From: Tepidimonas charontis | GTDB lineage: Bacteria; Pseudomonadota; Gammaproteobacteria; Burkholderiales; Burkholderiaceae_C | Length of the DNA: 50,598 nucleotides | Assembly: GCF_007556685.1 (NCBI RefSeq) | Contig: NZ_VJON01000017.1 | Coordinates: 1-50,598 of the forward strand | Direction: 5' to 3' | Shown here: one piece after another, positions 39,732-50,598 of the stretch | Layout: each line of letters opens with the position of its first letter | Numbering within the stretch: the first letter of the stretch is position 1 | Notes under the pieces: model-generated | What the model was told of the DNA's origin: nothing | Database searches by the model: none | What the model saw: only the letters and a program-made list of their open reading frames with translations | Made by a program: the position numbers and the translations under genes

Positions 39732-41048
39732 TCATGCGCTGGGCGCGACGACCCACATCTCGATACTGGCGCGGTTTTTGCCGCCCTCTTTGGCGCGATA
39801 GACGCCGCTGTCGGCACGTTGCAGTAAGGCCTGCACCGGCACTGCGCCCCAAAACAGCACACCGCCGACACTGGCCGAGACGTTGAGCGCCTCCCCGGGA
39901 ACGACCCCGTCGATGGGTTGCGTCAACGCCGCGCGCACCTGCCCAACCAAGCGCTCGACGTTGCGGCGCGCGCTGCCCTGGCTGCGGCCCAAGCCCTCGA
40001 GCACGGCGACGAATTCGTCGCCGCCGTAGCGCGCCAGCGTATCGGTGCGTCGCAACTGTTCGCGCATGCGGCGGCACAGGGTCACCAGCACGGCGTCCCC
40101 AGCGGCGTGGCCGTGCTGGTCGTTGATGCGCTTGAAATCGTCCAGATCGATGAACAGCAGCGCGGCCCAGGTCGGGCGGCGTTGCTGCCGCAACAACGCC
40201 TGCTGCAAGCGGTCGAGCAACAAGCGTCGGTTCGGCAGACCCGTGAGTGCATCGAAAAACGCCAGCATGCTCAACTCGGTGATGTCGCGCACCACCGCCA
40301 CGAACCGCTCCGGAGCGCCCGCAGCCGCCACGCGCGCCATCGACAGTTCGAACCAGCGTTCCTCGCCGCCGATGGTCAAGCGATAACGCAGGCCATGGAC
40401 CTGACGCTGGCGCCGCGCCACCTCCATGGCTTGCTGTGCGATCGTCAGCACTTCGGGAGGCAACAGCTCATCCAAGCGTCGCCCCAGCAGTTGATCAGGC
40501 GGCACCAACAACAATTCGGGCCGCGGCGCATGTACCCGGCGATAGACACCATCGCCGTCGATCTCGAACAACAGGTCGGGCAAGGCTTGCAGCGTGGCGT
40601 GCAGCTCGGCACGCGCACGCTGCAGGCGCTGCTCGAGCCGCTTGCGCGTCGTGATGTCCTGCGCCACCCCGATATAACCCGTGAATTGCCCCTGGGCGTC
40701 GAAGCGCGGCACACCACTGATGCTGGTCCACAAAGGGCGGTCGCCGCGCGTGCGCCATTGCAGCTCCAGCCCGCGAAACGGCTGGCGCAACCACAAGGGG
40801 CGCCAGCGGCGCTGCAGTGTCTGCCCCGCATAGACCAGTGCCGGGCTCTCCCACGGCCGCTGCCCGATCAAGCGTGGCAGCGGCGGCGTCTTTGGCGCTT
40901 CGGCCAAGGGCTCGACCCGCACCACGCGCAAACTGGCATCCATCTCCCACAGCCAGTCGGCCACCAACCCCAGCAGCGCTGGGTGAGCAAGGCCACCCAC
41001 CCGGTCCGATGAGGGCGCGGTGGTGTCGGTGCGGTGGGACGCGGACAT
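39732..41048 (-). CDS. PAS-PAS-GGDEF diguanylate cyclase
   Basis: Probably makes the second messenger cyclic di-GMP. The 438-residue protein has two PAS-like sensor domains: about residues 20-135 (ending GYIGVAQDITTRKRLE, a PAC motif) and 145-258 (ending VRDITELSML). A GGDEF domain follows: FFDALTGLPNRRLL, FIDLDDFKRINDQHGH, and the intact active site GGDEF at 342-346. RRTD at 333-336 lies exactly five residues upstream, matching the RxxD product-inhibition site. No transmembrane segment, so it senses a cytoplasmic signal. ATG at 41046-41048 is preferred; a TTG 57 nt upstream overlaps the promoter. Confidence 0.93.
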   Translation of the reverse strand: MSASHRTDTTAPSSDRVGGLAHPALLGLVADWLWEMDASLRVVRVEPLAEAPKTPPLPRLIGQRPWESPALVYAGQTLQRRWRPLWLRQPFRGLELQWRTRGDRPLWTSISGVPRFDAQGQFTGYIGVAQDITTRKRLEQRLQRARAELHATLQALPDLLFEIDGDGVYRRVHAPRPELLLVPPDQLLGRRLDELLPPEVLTIAQQAMEVARRQRQVHGLRYRLTIGGEERWFELSMARVAAAGAPERFVAVVRDITELSMLAFFDALTGLPNRRLLLDRLQQALLRQQRRPTWAALLFIDLDDFKRINDQHGHAAGDAVLVTLCRRMREQLRRTDTLARYGGDEFVAVLEGLGRSQGSARRNVERLVGQVRAALTQPIDGVVPGEALNVSASVGGVLFWGAVPVQALLQRADSGVYRAKEGGKNRASIEMWVVAPSA

Positions 41049-41076
41049 GGAGGGCCTACCACTCAATAAACTGATC

Positions 41077-41105
41077 AATGTACCCTCACCTAACCGCCGT
41101 GGCAA
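41077..41105 (-). promoter_or_regulatory. sigma70-type promoter of the GGDEF gene
   Basis: On the minus strand TTGCCA (41100-41105), a 17-bp spacer, and TACATT (41077-41082). It lies about 29 nt upstream of the ATG. The best-matching promoter in the window by spacing. An ACCACTCAATA motif shared with the katG upstream region lies just downstream of it, within the leader (41058-41068). Confidence 0.6.
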
Positions 41106-41339
41106 TCCCCCAAATGGGGGACCCCTCCCCTACCTGGTCGGCAACCGCCGATCCAGGCATCAGCGCCGTCCGCATCACAGCCGTTGCGGGACACGGCGCA
41201 GCGCGAGTGGCAAGCCCTGCTGCGTCGGCACAAGCGCAGCCCATGCCTGTATGCACCGCAGCGCACGTGGCCCGCCCGGCGACCAAAGTCGCCGCGGCGG
41301 ACGCACGCCCGCAGCCGAACACGCTGCCCGACTGCCCCG

Positions 41340-43672
<2,333 letters not shown>

Positions 43673-43777
43673 TCTGTCAATGACGACGATAGCGTGTGCT
43701 TCATGCCGCACACACGGCGCGGGTTGCGGCTATGATGGGCGGCATAGGGACGCTGCCGGTCCCGTCGGAGGTACGAG

Positions 43778-44413
43778 ATGCAGTGGCTGGTACTCGGTTT
43801 GATCGTATTTTTGGGCGTGCACTCGGTGCGCATCGTGGCCGACGACTGGCGCACGCAAACCATCGACCGTTGGGGACTGGCGACGTGGAAGGCGGTGTAC
43901 TCGCTGCTGTCGCTGGCGGGTTTGGCCCTGATCGTGGTCGGCTACGACTTGGCGCGGCAGGCGCCGTTGACGCTGTGGCAGCCCCCGCTGGGCATGCGCC
44001 ATGCCGCCTCACTGCTGACGCTGATCGCATTCGTGCTGTTGGTGGCCGCCTACGTGCCGGGCAATGCGCTCAAGGCTCGGCTCGGCCATCCGATGGTGCT
44101 GGCCGTCAAGCTGTGGGCCTTTGCACACCTGCTGGCCAACGGCACGCTGGCCGATGTGTTGCTGTTTGGTGGCTTTTTGGTGTGGGCCATCTTCAATTAC
44201 CGCAGTGCGCGCCGGCGCGGCGCAGCCCCCGGCCCCAACCGTGCACCGGCCGACGACGCAGCGGCGGATGGCCTCGGCGACGAGGTAGCCACCGACGGCG
44301 CGCCGAGCACGCTTGCGGCGACGGTGGCCACCGTGGTGGTGGGTGTGGCCGCCTGGGCCCTGTTTGCCTTTTGGGCGCACGGCGCCTTGTTTGGCGTGCG
44401 GCTGTTTGGCTGA
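43778..44413 (+). CDS. NnrU-family membrane protein
   Basis: A 211-residue integral membrane protein with about five hydrophobic segments, opening WLVLGLIVFLGVHSVRIV, with RWGLATWKAVYSLLSLAGL, PLGMRHAASLL, AYVPGNALKARLGHPMVLAVKLWAFAHLLANG and LADVLLFGGFLVWAIFNYRSARRR. HS near the N-terminus and the PMVLAVKLWA block match NnrU, a protein first tied to nitrite/nitric-oxide metabolism; relatives (15-cis-zeta-carotene isomerase type) bind haem. Its role here is unknown. The C-terminal 50 residues include an Ala/Asp-rich loop. Ribosome site GGAGG is 8 nt upstream. Divergent from katG. Confidence 0.9.
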   Translation: MQWLVLGLIVFLGVHSVRIVADDWRTQTIDRWGLATWKAVYSLLSLAGLALIVVGYDLARQAPLTLWQPPLGMRHAASLLTLIAFVLLVAAYVPGNALKARLGHPMVLAVKLWAFAHLLANGTLADVLLFGGFLVWAIFNYRSARRRGAAPGPNRAPADDAAADGLGDEVATDGAPSTLAATVATVVVGVAAWALFAFWAHGALFGVRLFG

Positions 44414-44446
44414 CGAGAAATCTTGACGAATATGCTGAGCCTGCGC

Positions 44447-45308
44447 TCAAGCGCGATAACGCGCTTCGAGTGCGTCCCAATGAGCCTTGCCCACCAAGCG
44501 CTGGCGCTCGGCAAACGTGGCCACGAGCCCACTGTCTTCGTCCACGCGCTGTTGATCACGCAGTTGCCGCAATGTCGCCTGCATACCCGCCAATGCCCCT
44601 TGCAGGGCGGCATTGGCGTACAGCACCAGACTGTAACCCCACTCGCGCAGTTGTGCCGCCGAAACGATGGGGGTTTTGCCACCGATGACCATGTTCATGA
44701 GGTGGGGGGCGCGCGCGCTGGGGCAAGGCACGCATGTGCTCGGTGTCGGTCACCGCCTCGACGAACAACAGATCGGCCCCGGCTTCGACGAAGCGCTGTG
44801 CACGCTCGACGGCGGCATCGAAGCCATGCACGGCGGCAGCGTCGGTGCGGGCCATGATGAGCAGGTCCGGATCACGCCGCGCGTCAACCGCCGCTTTGAT
44901 CTTGTCCACCGCCTCATCCAAGGGGATCACCGCTTTGCCGGCAAAATGCCCGCAGCGCTTAGGGTTGACCTGATCTTCGAGTTGGATGCAGTCGGCCCCG
45001 GCGCGCTCGAGCGTGCGCACGGTGTGGTAGACGTTGAGGGCATTACCGAAACCCGTGTCGGCGTCCACGATCAGCGGCAGCGCGACCGCGTCGCGGATGC
45101 GGGCGGTGTGCTCGGCGATGTCGCTCAGGCCGATGAAGCCCAAATCCGGCAGGCCCAGCCACATGTTGCTGACCCCCGCGCCTGTGATGTAGAGAGCCTC
45201 GAAGCCGAGGTCCTCGACGATTTTGGCCGACAGCGCATTGATGGCGCCTGGAACGATGATGGCGCGGCGCTGCTGCACCAGCGTTTTGAGTTGTTGTCGC
45301 GTAGACAT
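44447..45308 (-). pseudogene. isocitrate lyase/PEP mutase family protein (2-methylisocitrate lyase-like), frameshifted
   Basis: From the ATG at 45306-45308 (AAGGA 8 nt upstream) the frame encodes the lyase family N-terminal three-quarters: IIVPGAINALSAKI, LGLPDLGFIGL, VDADTGFG, EDQVNPKRCGHFAGK with the catalytic Cys119, and LIMARTDA. After EAVTDTEHMRALPQRA the frame is lost, and the expected continuation, PHLMNMVIGGKTP to DALEARYRA, sits in another frame ending at 44447. Removing one base from a six-C run (44704-44709) joins them into 286 residues. Sequencing error, real mutation and recoding are all possible. Context suggests the last methylcitrate-cycle step, but KRCGHF also fits oxaloacetate decarboxylase or dimethylmalate lyase types. 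Confidence 0.85.
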
Positions 45309-45325
45309 CTTGGCATCCTTTTGGA

Positions 45326-46528
45326 TCACGATTGCTCTTCCAACAAGCTGGCAGGTACCCGAACGTGGCCATCCATCAGCACCCGCGCACTGCGGCTCAT
45401 CCGCGCTTTGCGCACCACCCACTGGCCGCCCACTTGCTCGACGGTGGCGCCCACACGCAGCACGCCGCTGGGATGGCCGAACGTGACGGTCTCGCGCGCA
45501 ACACCGCCGGCTGCCTCGTTGACCAAGGTGCCAGGAATGGCGGCTGCCGTGGCGATGGCCACCGAGGCCGTGCCCATCATGGCGTGATGCAGGCGGCCCA
45601 TCGACAGCGCACGAGCGAGCAAATCGATCTCCGCCGCCTTCACCGGCTTGCCGCTGGAGGCCACGTAGTCGGCCGGCGGTGCGACGTACGCCACCTTCGG
45701 CGTGTGCTGGCGCTTGGCCGCCTCCTCGGGGGCGGCGATCAAGCCCATGCGCAGGGCACCAGCCACGCGGATGGCCTCGAACATCGCCAAGCGCTCGCGA
45801 TGCTCGTTGATGGCGGGCTGCAGCTCGGTGCCAGTCAGGCCCACGTCTGCCGCCCGCACGAACACGGTGGGGATGCCGGCCGTGATCATCGTCGCCTGCA
45901 CGGTGCCAAATCCGGGCACCTCCAGCGTATCGACCGGATTTCCGGTCGGAAACATCGCCCCGCCGTCGCCGCCCTCGTCCACCGGATCGAGGAATTCCAG
46001 CGCAATCTCGGCACTCGGGAAGGTCACCCCATCCAATTCGAAGTCGCCATCCTCCTGCACCTCACCGTTGGCGATGGGCACGTGGGCGACGATGGTCTTG
46101 CCGATGTTCTTCTGCCAGATCCGCACCGTACACACGCCGTCGTGCGGAATGCGTTCGGCCGCAATGAAGCCCTTGGCGATGGCGAAGGGCCCGACGGCAC
46201 TGGAGAGATTGCCGCAATTGCCGCTCCAATCCACGAAGGCGCTGTCGATCGACACCTGGCCGTAGAGGTAGTCCACGTCGTGCCCTGGCTGGGTCGCAGG
46301 GCCGATGATCACGCACTTGCTGGTGCTGCTGGTGGCACCGCCCATGCCATCGATGTGCTTGCCATAGGGATCGGGCGAGCCGATGACGCGCAGCAGCAGG
46401 GCATCGCGCACCGGGCCCGGCATCTGCGCAGCGGCTGGCAGATCCTGCAAACGGAAGAAGACCCCTTTCGACGTGCCACCCCGCATGTAGGTGGCGGGAA
46501 TACGCAGCTGCGGACGGAAGGTCGTCAT
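45326..46528 (-). CDS. prpF: PrpF, 2-methylaconitate cis-trans isomerase
   Basis: Isomerises the 2-methylaconitate made by AcnD so it can be rehydrated in the methylcitrate cycle. The 400-residue protein has the PrpF/DUF453 blocks TYMRGGTSKGVFF, DGMGGATSSTSKCVI, DWSGNCGNLSSAVGPFAI with the conserved Cys, and GLIAAPEEA. The ATG at 46526-46528 is one base downstream of the acnD stop, indicating co-translation. The frameshifted lyase follows 17 bp downstream. PrpF occurs only with AcnD, which agrees with this context. Confidence 0.95.
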   Translation of the reverse strand: MTTFRPQLRIPATYMRGGTSKGVFFRLQDLPAAAQMPGPVRDALLLRVIGSPDPYGKHIDGMGGATSSTSKCVIIGPATQPGHDVDYLYGQVSIDSAFVDWSGNCGNLSSAVGPFAIAKGFIAAERIPHDGVCTVRIWQKNIGKTIVAHVPIANGEVQEDGDFELDGVTFPSAEIALEFLDPVDEGGDGGAMFPTGNPVDTLEVPGFGTVQATMITAGIPTVFVRAADVGLTGTELQPAINEHRERLAMFEAIRVAGALRMGLIAAPEEAAKRQHTPKVAYVAPPADYVASSGKPVKAAEIDLLARALSMGRLHHAMMGTASVAIATAAAIPGTLVNEAAGGVARETVTFGHPSGVLRVGATVEQVGGQWVVRKARMSRSARVLMDGHVRVPASLLEEQS

Positions 46529-46529
46529 G

Positions 46530-49157
46530 TCAGGCCGCCTTGGTCGCATCGAGGAAGTCTTGTGCGAAGCGCTGCAGCACCCCGCCCGCTTCGTAGATCG
46601 CCACCTCCTCGGCGGTATCGAGACGGCAGCGCACCGGGCATTCCACGCGCGTGCCATCTTTGCGGTGAACCACCAGCGTCAGCGTCGCCCCCGGCGTGCG
46701 GGCGCCGACGACGTCATAAGTCTCGGTGCCGTCGAGGCCGAGCGTGAGCCGCGTGGTGCCGGGCAGGAACTCGCATGGCAGCACGCCCATGCCGATCAGG
46801 TTGGTGCGGTGGATGCGCTCGAAGCCCTCGGCCACGATCGCCTCCACGCCGGCGAGGCGCACACCCTTGGCCGCCCAGTCGCGCGAGCTGCCCTGTCCGT
46901 AGTCGGCACCGGCGATGATGATGAGCGGCTGGCCGCGCTGCATGTAGGTCTCGATGGCCTCCCACATGCGCATCACCGTGCCATCGGGCTCCAGCCGGGC
47001 CAGCGAGCCCTGGCGCACCCGGCCCTCGGCATCGCGCACCATCTCGTTGCGCAGGGTGGGATTGGCGAAGGTGGCGCGCTGTGCCGTCAGATGATCGCCG
47101 CGGTGTGTGGCATAGGAATTGAAGTCCTCGGGCGGCAGGCCCATCTTCGCCAGATACTCGCCGGCGGCGCTGTCTGGCAGGATCGCATTCGAAGGGGAGA
47201 TGTGGTCGGTGGTGATGTTGTCGCCGAGGATGGCGAGCGGACGCAGGCCGGAGAGCGTGCGCGGCTTGGCCAAGGCGCCCTCCCAGTAGGGCGGGCGACG
47301 GATGTAGGTGCTCTGTGGCCGCCAGTCGTAGAGCGGCTTCACCGCCTCGCCGTGTTCGACTGCCGCGCGGAACATCGGCTCATAGACTTGCCGGTACTGT
47401 TCGGGGCGCACCGCCTGCTTGACCACCGCATCGATTTCAGCGTCACTTGGCCACAGGTCTTTCAGCAGGATCGGGGTGCCGTCGGGGCGATGGCCCAGCG
47501 CGTCCTTCTCGATGTCGAAGCGGATGGTGCCGGCAATGGCATAGGCCACCACCAGCGGCGGCGAGGCGAGAAAGGCCTGCTTGGCGTAGGGGTGGATGCG
47601 CCCATCGAAGTTGCGGTTCCCCGAAAGCACGGCCACGGCATAGAGATCGCGGTCGATGATCTCCTGCTGGATCTTCGGATCGAGCGCGCCACTCATGCCA
47701 TTGCAGGTGGTGCAGGCAAACGCCACGATACCGAAACCCAGCGCTTCGAGCTCCGCTTTCAGCCCGGCCTCCTCGAGATAGAGCGCCACGGCTTTGGAGC
47801 CGGGTGCCAGCGAGCTCTTCACCCAGGGCTTGCGCTTGAGGCCCAGTGCATTGGCCTTCTTCGCCAGCAGACCGGCGGCGATGACGTTGCGCGGATTGCT
47901 GGTATTCGTGCAGGAAGTGATGGCGGCGATGATCACCGCACCATCGGGCATCAGCCCTTGCGCTTCCTGCTCGCGCGCGGCGGCGAGGTTCCCGGCGATG
48001 CCCCGGGCCGCGAGCTCGGTGGTCGCCACCCGGGCATGCGGGTTCGAGGGGCCGGCCAGGCTGCGCACCACGGTGGAGAGATCGAAGTGCAAGGTGCGCT
48101 CGTATTCGGCGGTCTTGAGGTCGTCGGCCCACAGGCCGGCGGTCTTGGCGTAGGCCTCGACCAGGGCCACCTGTGCCTGCGAGCGACCGGTCAGGCGCAG
48201 GTAGTCGAGGGTGTTGTCGTCGATGAAGAACATCGCCGCCGTTGCACCGTACTCCGGCGCCATATTCGAGATGGTTGCGCGGTCGCCGAGCGTCAGCGCT
48301 GCCGCCCCCTCACCACGGAACTCGAGATAGGCACCCACCACTTTCGCCTGGCGCAAAAACTCGGTGAGCGAGAGCACGATGTCGGTGGCGGTGATGCCGG
48401 GCTGCGGGCGGCCCGAAAGCTCGACGGCGACGATCTCCGGCAGGCGCATCCACGAGGCACGTCCCAGCATCACATTCTCCGCCTCGAGACCGCCCACGCC
48501 AATGGCGATGACACCGAGCGCGTCCACGTGCGGGGTGTGCGAATCGGTGCCGACGCAGGTGTCGGGGTAGGCCACCCCCCGCCCCGCAGCGTCGCGCTCC
48601 ACACCAATCACCGGCGACATCTTCTCCAAATTGATCTGGTGCATGATGCCGTTGCCGGGTGGGATGACCTCGACGTTGCGAAAAGCGCGCCGGGTCCACT
48701 CGATGAAGTGGAAGCGATCCTCGTTGCGGCGGTCCTCGATGGCGCGGTTCTTCTCGAAGGCCTGCGGATCATCCCCACCGCACTCCACCGCCAGCGAGTG
48801 ATCGACGATCAGTTGCACGGGCACCACCGGATTCACCTGAGCCGGATCGCCCCCACGCTCGGCAATCGCATCGCGCAGGCCGGCAAGATCGACCAGGGCG
48901 GTCTGCCCCAGGATGTCGTGGCAGACCACCCGCGCTGGGAACCAAGGGAAATCCAGATCGCGGCGGCGCTCCACCAACTGGCGCAAATAATCTGGGATGC
49001 GCACCGGTTCGGCCCGACGGACGATGTTCTCGGCGTGCACCCGCGCGGTGTAGGGCAGGCGCGCCCATGCGCCGGGCTGCAGAGCCTCCACGGCCTCACG
49101 GGCGTCGAAGTAATCGTAGGGTGTGCCGGGCAGTGGCTTGCGGTGGGCTAAATTCAT
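46530..49157 (-). CDS. acnD: Fe/S-dependent 2-methylisocitrate dehydratase AcnD
   Basis: Aconitase-family enzyme of the methylcitrate cycle. The 875-residue protein has the 4Fe-4S ligands Cys416 (ITSCTNTSNP), Cys482 and Cys485 (ACTTCNG), the substrate-binding VGTDSHTPHVDALG, NMAPEYGAT and the swivel-domain GADYGQGSSRDWAAKG. The association with prpF and prpC separates it from housekeeping AcnA. It ends one base before prpF. The upstream gap to prpC (124 bp) holds no gene. Confidence 0.96.
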   Translation of the reverse strand: MNLAHRKPLPGTPYDYFDAREAVEALQPGAWARLPYTARVHAENIVRRAEPVRIPDYLRQLVERRRDLDFPWFPARVVCHDILGQTALVDLAGLRDAIAERGGDPAQVNPVVPVQLIVDHSLAVECGGDDPQAFEKNRAIEDRRNEDRFHFIEWTRRAFRNVEVIPPGNGIMHQINLEKMSPVIGVERDAAGRGVAYPDTCVGTDSHTPHVDALGVIAIGVGGLEAENVMLGRASWMRLPEIVAVELSGRPQPGITATDIVLSLTEFLRQAKVVGAYLEFRGEGAAALTLGDRATISNMAPEYGATAAMFFIDDNTLDYLRLTGRSQAQVALVEAYAKTAGLWADDLKTAEYERTLHFDLSTVVRSLAGPSNPHARVATTELAARGIAGNLAAAREQEAQGLMPDGAVIIAAITSCTNTSNPRNVIAAGLLAKKANALGLKRKPWVKSSLAPGSKAVALYLEEAGLKAELEALGFGIVAFACTTCNGMSGALDPKIQQEIIDRDLYAVAVLSGNRNFDGRIHPYAKQAFLASPPLVVAYAIAGTIRFDIEKDALGHRPDGTPILLKDLWPSDAEIDAVVKQAVRPEQYRQVYEPMFRAAVEHGEAVKPLYDWRPQSTYIRRPPYWEGALAKPRTLSGLRPLAILGDNITTDHISPSNAILPDSAAGEYLAKMGLPPEDFNSYATHRGDHLTAQRATFANPTLRNEMVRDAEGRVRQGSLARLEPDGTVMRMWEAIETYMQRGQPLIIIAGADYGQGSSRDWAAKGVRLAGVEAIVAEGFERIHRTNLIGMGVLPCEFLPGTTRLTLGLDGTETYDVVGARTPGATLTLVVHRKDGTRVECPVRCRLDTAEEVAIYEAGGVLQRFAQDFLDATKAA

Positions 49158-49281
49158 GGTTTCTATTCAAAACACACTTACAGCACGGGTCGTGAACGTA
49201 TGGGCAGCGTACGACCCAGCCGCGGCGATGAGATGGTGGTCACTGATCCAGACTCCCCGACTCGGCCAACGCTGTGCCGGG

Positions 49282-50451
49282 TCACCCCCGGCGATCCAGT
49301 GGTACGAAGGGGCGGGGTTCGGGTCCCACATAGTGGGCGCTGGGACGAATGATTTTGTTGTCGATGCGTTGTTCGATGACGTGGGCTGACCAACCACTGG
49401 TGCGCGCAATGACGAATAGCGGTGTAAACATCGGCGTGGGCACGCCCATCAGATGGTAGCTGACAGCGCTGAACCAGTCGAGGTTGGGAAACATGCGCTT
49501 TTCCGCCCACATGACCTGCTCGATGCGCTCGGCAATATCGAACATAGCCATCGATCCCGAGGCTTGCGACAGACGGCGGGCGACCTCCTTGATGACGACA
49601 TTGCGCGGATCGCTGACGGTGTAGACCGGATGCCCGAAGCCGATGATGACTTCCTTGGCCTGCACCCGACGGCGAATGTCGGCCTCGGCTTCATCAGGTG
49701 ACGCGTAGCGCTTTTGGATTTCAAACGCCACCTCATTGGCGCCACCATGCTTGGGTCCGCGCAACGCGCCAATGGCCCCGACGATGCAGGAGTACATGTC
49801 GCTGCCGGTGCCTGCAATGACCCGCGCGGTGAATGTGCTGGCGTTGAACTCATGCTCGGCGTACAGGTTGAGCGAGGTGTGCATGGCTCGCACCCACTCA
49901 GCCGGCGGCTGTCGCCCATGCAGCAGATGCAAAAAATGTCCCGCGATCGAATCGTCGTCCGTCTCAACCTCGATACGACGCGCGTGGTGACTCCAGTGGT
50001 ACCAATACAGCAGCATCGAACCCAAAGAGGCCAGAAGCCGGTCGGCAATGTCGCGCGCTCCGGCCAAATTATGGTCGTCCTTTTCGGGCAGCGTGCACCC
50101 CAGTACCGACACGCCGGTGCGCATCACATCCATCGGATGGGCGCTGGCGGGCAAACACTCCAGCGCTTGACGCACCGCCTGTGGCAAGCCGCGTAGCGAA
50201 CGCAACCGCGCCTTGTATGCCATCAGTGCGGCACGTTGAGGCAGCTCGCCATGCACCAGCAGGTGCGCCACTTCTTCAAACTCGCACCCCTCAGCCAAGT
50301 CTAGGATGTCATAGCCTCGGTAGTGCAGGTCATTGCCGCTGTGCCCGACGGTGCACAGCGCGGTACTGCCAGCGGCCACCCCCGACAAAGCAACCGATTT
50401 TTTCGGTTTTTGCGGGCTGGAGGTCAACTCCCTTTCACTCAAGACCGACAT
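49282..50451 (-). CDS. prpC: 2-methylcitrate synthase
   Basis: Condenses propionyl-CoA with oxaloacetate, the entry of the methylcitrate cycle. The 389-residue citrate-synthase-family protein has [11 protein letters not shown]-type opening ([11 protein letters not shown]), and the catalytic set His235 (GPKHGGAN), His274 ([13 protein letters not shown]) and Asp325 (NLDWFSA). Its short length and the operon context support PrpC over housekeeping citrate synthase. AAAGGAG lies 6 nt before the ATG at 50449-50451. First gene of prpC-acnD-prpF-lyase; an IS30-type element begins about 30 to 85 bp upstream, where a prp regulator or promoter would be expected. Confidence 0.95.
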   Translation of the reverse strand: MSVLSERELTSSPQKPKKSVALSGVAAGSTALCTVGHSGNDLHYRGYDILDLAEGCEFEEVAHLLVHGELPQRAALMAYKARLRSLRGLPQAVRQALECLPASAHPMDVMRTGVSVLGCTLPEKDDHNLAGARDIADRLLASLGSMLLYWYHWSHHARRIEVETDDDSIAGHFLHLLHGRQPPAEWVRAMHTSLNLYAEHEFNASTFTARVIAGTGSDMYSCIVGAIGALRGPKHGGANEVAFEIQKRYASPDEAEADIRRRVQAKEVIIGFGHPVYTVSDPRNVVIKEVARRLSQASGSMAMFDIAERIEQVMWAEKRMFPNLDWFSAVSYHLMGVPTPMFTPLFVIARTSGWSAHVIEQRIDNKIIRPSAHYVGPEPRPFVPLDRRG

Positions 50452-50479
50452 CAGACACTCCTTTAAAAATAGGTGGAGT

Positions 50480-50598
50480 CAATAATCAAGTGCAACACCC
50501 CTGATCTGCCCTGCACTCGACCCTGCCGCCGTCCCATGGGAACCCACTACCAGCACCTGAGCGCCGAAGAGCGCGCCACCATCATGATCCTGCTGCAG
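50480..50598 (+). mobile_element. left end of an IS30-family insertion sequence (truncated by window)
   Basis: A transposase start typical of IS30 is present at 50536. The preceding 50 or so bases, starting around ATCAAGTGCAACACCCC, probably hold the terminal inverted repeat. The exact boundary and the target duplication cannot be fixed because the right end is outside the window. Confidence 0.65.
50536..50598 (+). CDS. IS30-family transposase, N-terminal fragment
   Basis: The last 63 bases encode MGTHYQHLSAEERATIMILL and one more residue. The form (Y/H)xxLSxEER is the standard opening of IS30-family transposases, part of the N-terminal helix-turn-helix region; the DDE catalytic domain would lie beyond the window. 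Read away from prpC. No stop is reached. Confidence 0.85.
   Translation, partial: MGTHYQHLSAEERATIMILLQ

Noticed and set aside
44704-44709. Programmed frameshift signal in the lyase gene
   Set aside because: No slippery heptamer, downstream pseudoknot or internal ribosome-like stimulator is visible; mutation or sequencing error is simpler.
46491-49151. Plus-strand open frame of 886 codons antisense to acnD
   Set aside because: A mirror of acnD codon bias; no recognisable domain and no ribosome site.

Overview
The window looks like the chromosome of a high-GC betaproteobacterium of the order Burkholderiales, probably near the Comamonadaceae. This rests on the very GC-rich third codon positions, the order lysC / tRNA-Ser / tilS / accA / alkA-type glycosylase / cysS, a kinase-yicC-gmk-rpoZ-rel block, a monocistronic infA, and the prpC-acnD-prpF set. 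The genus is an inference. Most of the window is housekeeping DNA. Accessory signals sit at the two ends and in a few spots between.

Layout. (1) Left edge, 1-391: the start of an AAA-ATPase/PD-(D/E)XK family gene running out of the window, then tRNA-Ser(GCT). (2) 452-6281, mostly minus strand: lysC, tilS, accA, a 3-methyladenine glycosylase and cysS, with a small DUF2905 membrane protein on the plus strand. (3) 6352-9484, plus strand: exported TPR protein, cyclophilin, lpxH, mtfA-type zinc peptidase. (4) 9470-16942, minus strand: DUF349 protein, CBS protein, hemW, rdgB, rph and a Ser/Thr kinase. (5) 17009-21153, plus strand: yicC, gmk, rpoZ, a strong terminator, and a bifunctional Rel/SpoT; greB follows convergently. 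(6) 21876-33148, plus strand: recC, recB and recD with ATGA junctions, an Anbu-type proteasome homologue and an alpha/beta hydrolase. (7) 33111-37046: uppP, a secreted Val/Pro/His-rich protein, glnS with an unusual internal insertion, and infA. (8) 37482-41048: thiC under a TPP riboswitch, and a PAS-PAS-GGDEF diguanylate cyclase. (9) 41340-44413: katG and a divergent NnrU-like membrane protein. (10) 44447-50451, minus strand: a methylcitrate-cycle block prpC-acnD-prpF plus an isocitrate-lyase-family gene carrying a frameshift. (11) From about 50480: the beginning of an IS30-family insertion sequence just upstream of prpC.

Functional connections. gmk makes GDP, a precursor that feeds the (p)ppGpp made by Rel/SpoT, and rpoZ is the RNA polymerase subunit that helps bind ppGpp. 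RecBCD forms one translationally coupled operon. prpC, acnD and prpF would turn propionyl-CoA plus oxaloacetate into 2-methylisocitrate; the final lyase step is doubtful here because the lyase-family gene is shifted.

Most interesting observations: the roughly 100-residue insertion inside GlnRS; the prp locus damaged or remodelled at both ends; the cyclophilin with a twin-arginine-like leader and a second in-frame start; an 11-bp motif shared by the katG and GGDEF upstream regions; -10-like boxes only 6-7 nt before the starts of rel, recC and glnS, suggesting leaderless mRNAs; and an Anbu gene next to recBCD without its usual partners. I saw no CRISPR array, toxin-antitoxin pair, prophage or clear new defence system.
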